Shown here: piece by piece, positions 1 through 7,318 of the stretch
How the letters are laid out: each line of letters starts with the position of its first letter
Position numbering within the stretch: position 1 is the stretch's first letter
Source: CAZVRZ01 sp964629965
GTDB taxonomy: Bacteria; Chloroflexota; Anaerolineae; Anaerolineales; UBA4823
Reading direction: 5' to 3'
DNA: 9,440 nucleotides
Assembly (NCBI GenBank): GCA_964629965.1
Contig: CAZVRZ010000183.1
Coordinates: forward strand, 1 to 9,440
Program-made: the position numbers and the translations under genes
Notes under the pieces: model-generated
What the model was told of the DNA's origin: nothing
Databases searched by the model: none
The model's input: the letters and a program-made list of their open reading frames with translations, nothing else

Positions 1-904
1 TGCTGCCAAAAAATGGCGAAGAAGTTAGCAGAACATATAATACCAGGACGGCCTGGCGCTCGCTCAAGCCAAAGGCCACCAGACGGTGGGAAGTATGGTC
101 CGTTCCACCGCGGGCAGGAGATTGACCGCGTAAGAGGCGGGTGACAGTTACCAGGGATGTATCCAGGATCGGCAGTAAAAAGATCAACGTGGGCACGCCA
201 ACCACGGCGAAGACATTGGAAGCTTGCTTGGTCAGGGCAACAGCCAGGGCAGCCAGGGTGAAGCCCAAGAACAGGCTGCCGCTGTCGCTCATAAAGATCT
301 TGGCGGGCGGAAAGTTGAACACCAGGAAACCGAGGATGCCGCCCGCCAACGCCAGGCTGATCGCTAGCAGGCCAGGATCACCGGCATTCCAGGCAAAAAA
401 AGCCAGCATGCCGGCTGAAATCAAAGAAACCCCTCCAGCCAATCCATCCATATTATCAAGAAGATTGATCGCATTGCTGATGCCCACCAGCCAAAAAATC
501 GTCAGCAGAATATTGGCTACCGGCCAGGGAAAGAAACGGATCGTCTGGTCGCCAACAAAGACGAAAATCAAGGCCGCCAAAAGCTGGCCGAACAGCTTGG
601 GGATAGGTGTGAGGCGTTTGAAATCATCGATGACTCCAACCAAAAAAGATAGAGTCGCTCCAGCTAACAATCCCCAGTGATATACGGCTGCTTTAGACCA
701 CCACAACCAAAAGGCCAGGGCCAGAACGAAGGCCAGGAACATGGCAATGCCGCCCAGCATAGGTGTTGGTTTGCGGTGCCAGCGATCCTGGCGAGGCTGA
801 GAGACCTTGCCAAGGCGGAATCCGAACCAGCGCACCAAAGGCACCAACAAGATGCTCAGGAGAAAAGCCACCAGAGTCGTGATCAACTGCGCGGTGAAGC
901 CCAT
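1..904 (-). CDS. wecA: WecA/TagO-type polyprenyl-phosphate glycosyl-1-phosphate transferase (3' end off window)
   Basis: Reading the reverse strand from an ATG at 904-902 gives 301 residues, open to the left edge. It is a hydrophobic multi-span protein of the MraY/WecA/TagO family, which moves a sugar-1-phosphate from a UDP-sugar to undecaprenyl phosphate on the inner face of the membrane and so starts glycan synthesis. Visible family motifs are VIDDFKRL (about 91-98, the Mg-binding aspartate pair), NAINLLDNMDGLAGG (144-158), KIFMSDSGS (202-210) and the basic loop GGTDHTSHRL (266-275). The third motif reads SDSGS where many relatives have GDxGS; the aspartate is kept. An AGG-containing ribosome site (AGGTAA, 916-911) lies 6 bases before the ATG. 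The gene starts 19 bases after the stop of the ligase-like gene, so the two are probably co-transcribed. The family is certain; whether the sugar is GlcNAc or another cannot be read from this part. Family members are usually about 320-380 residues, so the missing tail should be short. Confidence 0.93.
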   Translation of the reverse strand, partial: MGFTAQLITTLVAFLLSILLVPLVRWFGFRLGKVSQPRQDRWHRKPTPMLGGIAMFLAFVLALAFWLWWSKAAVYHWGLLAGATLSFLVGVIDDFKRLTPIPKLFGQLLAALIFVFVGDQTIRFFPWPVANILLTIFWLVGISNAINLLDNMDGLAGGVSLISAGMLAFFAWNAGDPGLLAISLALAGGILGFLVFNFPPAKIFMSDSGSLFLGFTLAALAVALTKQASNVFAVVGVPTLIFLLPILDTSLVTVTRLLRGQSPARGGTDHTSHRLVAFGLSERQAVLVLYVLLTSSPFFGS

Positions 905-923
905 CGAAGATTACCTGAAAAAT

Positions 924-3900
924 TTACGGCAGCGAGCTTATTTCGGCCAGCAATTGGCCTGCAGATTCTTTTTGATCGGTAGGCGCTTTGTCGTATGCAA
1001 TCTGGGCGTGATGGACGGCATTCTGCTTATCGCCCAACTGCGCGTACAAACGGGCTATTTGTTCCTCAATGCGATAGACATCAGAACCGCCGGGATTGGC
1101 ATTGATCGCCTGGCTGAAAGATTCGATCGCCAGGGTTATTTGTTGAGGATCCAGCACGTTAACCCCCGCCATCTGAATGTGGACATTGCCGGCCGAGATC
1201 AGGTAACTGACCCTGGCGGCGGTCTCATCGAATTTTGCTACGCTTGCAGCTCGCTGGTAGTAAGAAAGCGCCTGCTGGTAAGCCTGGGTACGGGCTTGCT
1301 CGTCACCGGCGCTGTGCGCCTGGCGCAGGTAATAATCGCCGAATAAACCTTGGGTAAAGCTGTAAGCGTCATCCAACTCTGAGGCATGGCTCAGGCGCTG
1401 GAAAGCTTCTTGGGGCTGTTGCAAAATATCCATGAACAGGATCGCCCATTCTCCCCACAGGGTGGAGTTATTGGGGCTGAGTGTGACGGCGCGATCATAA
1501 TATTCAGAAGCTTTGAGTCCTCGGCTCTGGCGCACAGCAAGGTCGGTCGACTTGGAAGCCCACCAGCTATACAGGCGTCCCAGGTTGGCGGTATGATCGG
1601 TATTCAAAGGGTTGACCTTTTGAGCCACACGCAAATCACTCTCGGCGCGCAGCACCAATTCTTGCTGCTCGTTTTCGCTTTCAGCCGCTTTGGCCTGCTC
1701 GAGATAACTGCGTCCGAGAAAGAGGTAATAATGATCTTCGTTTGGTGCCAGCTTGATCGCATGGGTATACAACAGGGTAGCCACAGGCCATTGCGTCTCG
1801 GTCGTAAAAGGTTCAGCCATCTTAAATGCAATGTCGGCATGGATGACGCGTAAATTGGTCTTATTCACCAATAAAGCAACGATCAATAGGGCAACCGGCA
1901 AGAGTGCTATACCGAGGTTGAAAGATCGCTCGCCGCGAGCATGCTCCATCAACCCAACCAGCGCAAACGCCAGCAAGAGCAAGAAGATGTAGATATAGAA
2001 ATTCGTTAACAGTGCGCCAATCCGGTTGACCTGCTCGATCAACCCTTGCTGGTCACTCACCGCCTGGCGTGCCAAAAAGCTCAACTGCCCGGCCTGCCAC
2101 AACCAATAGAAGAAAGCTGCCACAAACGAGCACGCACCTGTCAGGCCGACCGTTTTCAACCAAGTGGCTGGATCATTGGTTAGTTCATCCTCAGAAGTGA
2201 GGATCACTGCGCCGGCAACCCAGGTGGTTAGAAGCAAAGCCAAAATTCCATAAGATTGGGCATTATTTTGGTTTGGCAATCGCGTCAACGAGCTTACCAA
2301 AATTTCGCCAGTGCTTTTGAGCCGTTTCGAATTGGAAACATAATCGAAACCCAAGGCCGAGAGGAAAATCGCCAAGACAATGCCTGCAATCAATGCCCGC
2401 GACCACCAGGATGAGACCCATTCGCCCTGGGAGAGGCGCTCGGGCCGGCGCCGTTTCGACCGGCTGGCTTGACTTTTTCTAGTTTCTGCAGGCGCCTTTT
2501 CCGCCGAGGCCGGCTGCGGAGACTCCTCAGTAAAGATATGATGCCGGGGCAAAACATACCCAACCAACAACAGCAGGGCTGCATAGACCCAGAACAGCGT
2601 GCGCGTGGAAACAATCGCAATTCCAAAATTGATCTCCAAGAAATGCGCCATGATGGCCGCGATCAGCGAGATCAAGATCATCGAGCGCGCAGCCTCGCCG
2701 GATGTTTCCGGACTGCGATATGAGCCCACCAAAGCCACTACCCCCAGGTAAACCAACAAACCAATGGCAATACCAAAAGGAAGACCCACGCCAAACCATT
2801 CAATTCCTCCCCAGAGGATCAACATGGTCGCTCCAACGATACCGCCAGCCGAAGCCAGGCCGAAGAAGAGAATCCTTTGGCGGGTGCCATCGACAAGGCC
2901 AAGCCATTTCATTCCAAAATAGAAGGCCGAGATAAAAGTTGCCAGGTACACAAAAAAGCCTAACCAGCCGGTGATCACGAGCGAATCCCAGGTCTCGTTG
3001 TGAGAACGATCGGGCGAGGCGTTGCGCTTCTCGACTTGCCCCAACATGGGCGGGTAAAATGGGTTGTAAGCCACGTACATACTTTCGGGTCCATATCCGA
3101 TGAGAGGGCGCAGGAAATTGAAGGCATCACGGCTGCTATCTGGGTAATTCAAGGGATCGTGAAGAGACACCAAATCAGCCGCACCTTCCCAGATATATTT
3201 ACGCACCCTGGCGCTGTTGCTTTCTTCATCTAAAAGCATACCAAAGCGGCCAATGGCAGGGGACTTGCGCAAGGACTCCAATGGGCCGTTATCGATATTG
3301 AACACGATCAAAAAGGCCGCGCCCAGCAAAGAGGCAAGGATAATACCAAACGTCAGCCAACGCTTACGCCAGTTTAGAGATAATAATAGGCCCAAGAAAT
3401 AAATACCTGCCATCCAGCCCAGCGCAGGGCCACGGCTTTGGCTCATATAGATGGCAACTACGGTCAAGGCGGCAATAAAAACATAGGCAGTCGCCCGGGC
3501 AACGTGCGCCAACATGCGCTGCTGCTCCTTTAAAATGGCCGTAAACGATTCGACAATCCTGCCTACGGTTAGCGGAAAAGCCATGATCAGGTAGGCCGCT
3601 ACAAAGATCGAATTCCCCATGTTGGAGGCAATGCGTATGGTCGTGTCGCCTCCCCATGGGATCGGATCCAGCTTATAGCGCTGCAAAATACCATACAGCG
3701 AGATGGGCAGGCTGGAGATGATCACGACACTGATCAGCCGTTGAACCTGGGTCTTGCGCCTGAGATTAACCAACAAGGCAGCAAAAATGACCAGGTAAGA
3801 AAACGTGGTATAGGTGCCCTGCAAACGTTGATAAGAGCCCCATAAGCTGGCGCGCGGTGTGACAGAAAGGATCGTTGAGACTAGATACACCAAAGTCATC

Positions 3901-4172
3901 ACAAAGACCGGGGCAAGCATGGGGAATTTCAGGAGAAATTTCCAAACAGGCTCTTTAAGCTCCAGTCGATCCCAGCGCACCCGACTCTCGTCTAAAAGCT
4001 TCACGCTCCACAAGCCAAGGATCAACAGCGCTAACGAGCGAACGATGGTGATCTTATCTGGTTCAAAAATCCGGCTGGAATAGATATTGAAGAAAACAGG
4101 CGCCAAAATGACTGCCGCCAGCCAGGCAGCCTCCATCATAGCGTCGCAGAATCGACTGAGTTTGGTCGGCAT
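924..4172 (-). CDS. O-antigen ligase/polymerase-like membrane protein with C-terminal TPR domain
   Basis: This is a 1082-residue protein. The first 541 residues carry about 14 hydrophobic segments and match the Wzy/WaaL/PglL layout: SQSRGPALGW after a membrane span (244-253), then a long non-membrane loop (about 293-386) ending in RSHNETWDSL (379-388), the conserved histidine-asparagine region of the family. Such proteins move a polyprenyl-linked glycan to a lipid, protein or growing chain outside the membrane. A basic Pro/Ala/Arg-rich linker (about 543-590, with SKRRRPERL) leads to a second block of about five spans (592-770). A soluble tail (about 785-1082) follows, made of TPR-like helix pairs such as LYTHAIKLAPNEDHYYLFLG and ASEYYDRAVTLSPNNSTLWG. 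The protein is much longer than plain WaaL or Wzy (about 400-450). The ATG is preceded by AAGGTG at 4182-4177, 4 bases away. Ligase, polymerase and protein O-oligosaccharyltransferase are all possible; sequence alone does not separate them. Confidence 0.88.
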   Translation of the reverse strand: MPTKLSRFCDAMMEAAWLAAVILAPVFFNIYSSRIFEPDKITIVRSLALLILGLWSVKLLDESRVRWDRLELKEPVWKFLLKFPMLAPVFVMTLVYLVSTILSVTPRASLWGSYQRLQGTYTTFSYLVIFAALLVNLRRKTQVQRLISVVIISSLPISLYGILQRYKLDPIPWGGDTTIRIASNMGNSIFVAAYLIMAFPLTVGRIVESFTAILKEQQRMLAHVARATAYVFIAALTVVAIYMSQSRGPALGWMAGIYFLGLLLSLNWRKRWLTFGIILASLLGAAFLIVFNIDNGPLESLRKSPAIGRFGMLLDEESNSARVRKYIWEGAADLVSLHDPLNYPDSSRDAFNFLRPLIGYGPESMYVAYNPFYPPMLGQVEKRNASPDRSHNETWDSLVITGWLGFFVYLATFISAFYFGMKWLGLVDGTRQRILFFGLASAGGIVGATMLILWGGIEWFGVGLPFGIAIGLLVYLGVVALVGSYRSPETSGEAARSMILISLIAAIMAHFLEINFGIAIVSTRTLFWVYAALLLLVGYVLPRHHIFTEESPQPASAEKAPAETRKSQASRSKRRRPERLSQGEWVSSWWSRALIAGIVLAIFLSALGFDYVSNSKRLKSTGEILVSSLTRLPNQNNAQSYGILALLLTTWVAGAVILTSEDELTNDPATWLKTVGLTGACSFVAAFFYWLWQAGQLSFLARQAVSDQQGLIEQVNRIGALLTNFYIYIFLLLLAFALVGLMEHARGERSFNLGIALLPVALLIVALLVNKTNLRVIHADIAFKMAEPFTTETQWPVATLLYTHAIKLAPNEDHYYLFLGRSYLEQAKAAESENEQQELVLRAESDLRVAQKVNPLNTDHTANLGRLYSWWASKSTDLAVRQSRGLKASEYYDRAVTLSPNNSTLWGEWAILFMDILQQPQEAFQRLSHASELDDAYSFTQGLFGDYYLRQAHSAGDEQARTQAYQQALSYYQRAASVAKFDETAARVSYLISAGNVHIQMAGVNVLDPQQITLAIESFSQAINANPGGSDVYRIEEQIARLYAQLGDKQNAVHHAQIAYDKAPTDQKESAGQLLAEISSLP

Positions 4173-4176
4173 TTTT

Positions 4177-4182
4177 CACCTT
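4177..4182 (-). promoter_or_regulatory. Ribosome binding site of the ligase-like gene
   Basis: Read on the minus strand, AAGGTG stands 4 bases before the ATG at 4172. It is the clearest Shine-Dalgarno-like site in the window and supports this start. Confidence 0.65.
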
Positions 4183-4209
4183 ACCAAAGAAAAATAGGAT
4201 TTTTCGAAG

Positions 4210-4218
4210 TGGTATAAT
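4210..4218 (+). promoter_or_regulatory. Extended -10 promoter for the wzm-wzt operon
   Basis: The plus strand reads TGGTATAAT: a perfect TATAAT hexamer (4213-4218) preceded by the TGn element of an extended -10. No convincing -35 box is seen 16-18 bases upstream, where the DNA is a run of A; extended -10 promoters often do without one. Transcription would begin near 4225, about 34 bases before the wzm start. It is the only near-consensus promoter I noticed in front of the rightward genes. Confidence 0.6.
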
Positions 4219-4240
4219 AATGCATCATCTCCACAAGCAA
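4214..4240 (-). promoter_or_regulatory. Possible leftward promoter for the ligase-wecA operon
   Basis: On the minus strand TATTAT (4219-4214) could be a -10 box, with TTGCTT (4240-4235) as a weak -35 at a short 15-base spacing. It would start transcription near 4207 and leave a leader of about 35 bases. The -10 shares bases with the rightward TATAAT, so the two promoters would exclude each other. A leftward promoter must lie in this gap if the operon starts here, but the exact boxes are uncertain. Confidence 0.3.
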
Positions 4241-4258
4241 GCGCTACGATAACACAAA

Positions 4259-5134
4259 TTGGAAAAGAACGCAAGAAGACCACCTTTAACCCCACCTGGT
4301 GCATCAACCGGTTCTGCCTACCACCTGCACATTCATCCAACCCGCGGTTGGGCAGCCATCAACTTTGCCGAATTGTGGGAATACCGCGAACTGATCTATT
4401 TCCTAACCTGGCGGGATATAAAGGTTCGATACAAGCAGACTATTTTGGGGATTCTGTGGGCTATCCTGCAACCGTTATTCAGCATGGTGATTTTTAGTAT
4501 TTTCCTGGGTAACTTGGCAAAGGTACCGTCAGATGGTCTTCCTTACCCGATCTTCAACTTTGCAGCTTTAGTTCCCTGGACATTTTTCTCTGGAGGAATT
4601 ACCCAGGCTGCCAATAGTTTGGTTGCCAGCTCCAATCTAGTCAAAAAGGTGTATTTTCCACGCCTTGCCATACCCATTTCAGCTGTGGCATCAGGTTTGA
4701 TAGACTTCTTCTTAGCCATGTTTGTTTTGGCCGGTTTAATGATCTTTTACCAAATTTTTCCCGGCTGGAAAGCCCTGTTCCTCCCAATTCTGATAGGACT
4801 GCTGTTTCTTGCTACTTTGGGGATTGGCTTGTGGCTGACAGTTCTGAATGTACAATTTCGCGATGTGCGTTATGCTGTTCCTTTCCTGGTCCAGGCATGG
4901 ATGTTTGCCAGTCCCACGGTCTATCCTAGCAGCCTGTTATCTGAACCCTGGCGTACCTTATACGGAATCAACCCAATGACAGGCATCCTGGAAGGTTTTC
5001 GTTGGGCTTTACTCGAGCCAAGCAATTTCTCCTGGAATATGTTTTTGCTTTCAGTAATTTCAACAATTATTTTATTCAGTAGTGGCTTGATCTACTTTCG
5101 GCGTATGGAAAAAATGTTTGCCGATGTGGTATAA
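4259..5134 (+). CDS. wzm: ABC-2 type polysaccharide export permease (Wzm)
   Basis: This is a 291-residue integral membrane protein of the ABC-2/TagG/Wzm family, the channel half of an ABC exporter that carries lipid-linked polysaccharide across the cytoplasmic membrane. The amphipathic entry region ELWEYRELIYFLTWRD (about 40-55) and the following KVRYKQTILGILWAILQP are the family hallmark. About six hydrophobic spans follow (residues roughly 74-92, 100-120, 148-168, 175-197, 216-232 and 260-278), and the protein ends in FRRMEKMFADVV, typical of the family. The start is a TTG. No ATG or GTG lies in frame upstream, where a TAA occurs at 4250-4252, and the first in-frame ATG falls inside the membrane domain, so TTG is the best choice. 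No clear ribosome site precedes it. The ATPase gene follows after a short gap, and the two products should form a 2+2 complex. Length is near the family norm of about 260-290. Confidence 0.95.
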   Translation: MEKNARRPPLTPPGASTGSAYHLHIHPTRGWAAINFAELWEYRELIYFLTWRDIKVRYKQTILGILWAILQPLFSMVIFSIFLGNLAKVPSDGLPYPIFNFAALVPWTFFSGGITQAANSLVASSNLVKKVYFPRLAIPISAVASGLIDFFLAMFVLAGLMIFYQIFPGWKALFLPILIGLLFLATLGIGLWLTVLNVQFRDVRYAVPFLVQAWMFASPTVYPSSLLSEPWRTLYGINPMTGILEGFRWALLEPSNFSWNMFLLSVISTIILFSSGLIYFRRMEKMFADVV

Positions 5135-5157
5135 AAACATTGGGATTTCCCAAAATC

Positions 5158-6459
5158 ATGCCTGATAAAATCATTGAAGTCCACCAGATTAGTAAACAAT
5201 ACCGGATCGGGAAACGTATTGAACGTTACCGTACTTTACGAGACACACTTGTAAATGCAGTCGCTGCACCGATTCGACGCATAAACCGCCTTTTGCACGG
5301 GCAGCCCTTCGGCGCAACAGATTTAGAAGATACGACCTGGGCGCTAAACCAAATTTCATTCGATGTACAACAAGGAGAAGTATTAGGAATCATCGGGCGT
5401 AATGGGGCTGGTAAATCCACATTGTTGAAAATACTATCCAGGATCACCGAACCCACCGATGGCTGTGCAGATATCTATGGGCGGGTAGGATCCCTGCTTG
5501 AGGTTGGCACGGGGTTCCACCCAGAACTAACCGGACGAGAAAACATCTACCTCAATGGCGCCATCCTGGGCATGCGACGGGTAGAAATAGATCGAAAATT
5601 TGACGAAATCGTTGCTTTCGCCGAAATTGAAAAATTTATTGATACCCCAGTTAAACATTATTCCAGCGGAATGTATGTTCGCCTGGCATTTGCCGTGGCC
5701 GCACACCTGGAGACAGAGATTCTATTCATCGATGAGGTTTTGTCAGTAGGTGATGCGACATTTCAAAAGAAATGCCTGGGCAAAATGGGCGACGTGGCTG
5801 ATAGTGGACGAACGATCCTGTTCGTCAGTCACAATATGTCAGCCGTAAAACGATTGTGCAATCGAACCATCTGTCTGTCGGATGGCCAAATAGTATTTAA
5901 CGGCAATACAGAAGAAGCCGTAAGGATTTACCTGGGTACTATGCAAGATAAATTGGTTGCATATTTTGACCCCCGATCCGAAAGCCCTATCCGGTTACGC
6001 AAGATAGAAATTTTGGATTGTGAAGGAAAAGCAATAGACAGTGAAATTGAAACTGCAAATGGTTTCCGGATTCATGTTACCTATGATATTAACCGCCCTG
6101 TCCAGGGCATCCATACGTTTCTCCGCATCCATGTGGCCGAGGGTGAAACTCTGTTAAGCACAGGTGACGCAGATACCTCACCCAAAATGCTGGAGACCCG
6201 AATGCCAGGACAATATTCAGCATATATTGATATTCCCTCCCGCTTACTGGGTGAAGGCAGGTATAGTATCACATGGAGTGCCGGAATACCCTTCCAGGTT
6301 AATTACGATGTGCAATTCCATGCCCTATCATTTCAAGTGATAGATGTGCGAACACTTCGCGGAGAAATTACCCACATGCCGCGTCCCGGTTACCTGGCTC
6401 TTGATCTAGAATGGAAATATCTTGAACCCAAAGGATTGCCTGTTTACGGAAAGATTTGA
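5158..6459 (+). CDS. wzt: ABC polysaccharide export ATPase with C-terminal glycan-binding domain (Wzt)
   Basis: From the ATG at 5158 this is a 433-residue cytoplasmic ATPase; an in-frame TTG at 5140 would add six residues but is less likely. The nucleotide-binding domain (about 1-260) shows Walker A GRNGAGKST (80-88), the Wzt/TagH stretch VGSLLEVGTGFHPELTGREN (110-129), signature YSSGMYVR (168-175), Walker B ILFIDEV (188-194) and switch histidine H225 in FVSHN. Residues about 272-433 form a beta-rich Wzt_C-like domain (for example FRIHVTYDINRPVQGIHTFL). In studied systems this domain binds the non-reducing end of the finished chain and gates export. This makes it a long, substrate-checking Wzt rather than a short TagH/KpsT type. 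It lies 23 bases after wzm and shares its transcript. All catalytic motifs are intact, so it should be functional. Confidence 0.95.
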   Translation: MPDKIIEVHQISKQYRIGKRIERYRTLRDTLVNAVAAPIRRINRLLHGQPFGATDLEDTTWALNQISFDVQQGEVLGIIGRNGAGKSTLLKILSRITEPTDGCADIYGRVGSLLEVGTGFHPELTGRENIYLNGAILGMRRVEIDRKFDEIVAFAEIEKFIDTPVKHYSSGMYVRLAFAVAAHLETEILFIDEVLSVGDATFQKKCLGKMGDVADSGRTILFVSHNMSAVKRLCNRTICLSDGQIVFNGNTEEAVRIYLGTMQDKLVAYFDPRSESPIRLRKIEILDCEGKAIDSEIETANGFRIHVTYDINRPVQGIHTFLRIHVAEGETLLSTGDADTSPKMLETRMPGQYSAYIDIPSRLLGEGRYSITWSAGIPFQVNYDVQFHALSFQVIDVRTLRGEITHMPRPGYLALDLEWKYLEPKGLPVYGKI

Positions 6460-6508
6460 TTCATGCTCTTTCAAACACATGATGTAGCTGTGCCTCTTGA
6501 TCATCATT

Positions 6509-7318
6509 ATGATTGACAAGTATAAGATACCTGATCACCGTAAACTTTACCAGAAACTCTGCCGTCGATATGTTCGTTTAATTAATAAAGTGCAAGGCTT
6601 TTTTGTCCCAGATTCTGCACCTCGAATATTATTGTATACCGACAGCCGTGGCAATCACATTCCCGGTCATACAAATTATCCTCATTATGGGGATCGATTA
6701 AGTAGAAAATACCAAGTCGATGCGTATCTATGTCCTCAAAAATGGACCACCATTCTGGATTTTTTAAAGCTTTATCAATCTCTCAAATCTACATCTTGTT
6801 ACGATGCAATCATTTTACATGTTGGCGTAGTTGACGCTTCACCTCGCCCTCAAAAAATTATGGTTAATACGATTTACCCAGATAAAAAAAGTATATTTGA
6901 CGAGGTTTTTGGCGAGCAGAAAATACTTTCTTACATCAACTCTGATTTACAATGTGACTATGAAGGCGACAAGACCATCAATATGTATTCTATCCAAATG
7001 GCTAAAGAATCTATCATCACAAGACTGCTAGAAATTCCAAATCTAATTTGGATCGGAGCAAACATGATAGACACATCTTGGCGTGGGAATTATTGGAAGG
7101 ATCGTCCTGCCAACATTCAACTGATAGAAGAATATTCAAGGATTTTTACTGATATTCTTCCAATGACCATTAATCTCTTGGATTTATGGTCATTGGAAGA
7201 CGTTCGTATATATACATTCGATAATATTCATCCGAACAAAAAGGGAAGCGATTTTATCTACAGGAAGCTTGAAGAATTATTACATACGATCCCAACTTTA
7301 TCGAGAGTCAAATCTTGA
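6509..7318 (+). CDS. SGNH/GDSL hydrolase-like protein, probable glycan acyl-modifying enzyme
   Basis: This is a 269-residue soluble-looking protein with no signal peptide or clear membrane span. Three SGNH blocks can be seen: block I as LLYTDSRGNH (41-50, nucleophile candidate S46), a block III region HVGVVDASPR (104-113), and block V FDNIHPNKKG (237-246, D238 and H241 as the other catalytic residues). SGNH proteins remove or transfer acyl groups, often acetyl groups on polysaccharides, which fits a glycan locus; the substrate is unknown. Block III has aspartate where classical members have the GxND asparagine. The start is uncertain: ATG at 6509 is preferred, but an in-frame TTG at 6497 would add four residues, and neither has a clear ribosome site. 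The DNA is AT-rich compared with wzt. It begins 49 bases after wzt, and its stop overlaps the start of the methyltransferase remnant. Confidence 0.72.
   Translation: MIDKYKIPDHRKLYQKLCRRYVRLINKVQGFFVPDSAPRILLYTDSRGNHIPGHTNYPHYGDRLSRKYQVDAYLCPQKWTTILDFLKLYQSLKSTSCYDAIILHVGVVDASPRPQKIMVNTIYPDKKSIFDEVFGEQKILSYINSDLQCDYEGDKTINMYSIQMAKESIITRLLEIPNLIWIGANMIDTSWRGNYWKDRPANIQLIEEYSRIFTDILPMTINLLDLWSLEDVRIYTFDNIHPNKKGSDFIYRKLEELLHTIPTLSRVKS

Noticed and set aside
141..680. Plus-strand open frame of 179 codons at the left end
   Set aside because: It lies antisense to the WecA-type gene, is rich in Lys/Arg/Pro/Thr without any family motif, and the reverse strand shows all WecA motifs.
807..1346. Plus-strand open frame of 179 codons spanning the gap between the two leftward genes
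   Set aside because: It is antisense to the TPR-coding end of the ligase-like gene and the start of wecA and shows no recognisable domain.
4220..4252. Ten-codon frame MHHLHKQALR just before wzm, a possible leader peptide
   Set aside because: Its ATG lies upstream of the transcription start expected from the TATAAT at 4213-4218, and it has no ribosome site or attenuator-like hairpin.
5141..5152. TGGGA-TT-TCCCA inverted repeat before the wzt ATG
   Set aside because: Five pairs with a two-base loop is not a plausible stable hairpin, and no regulatory role can be supported.
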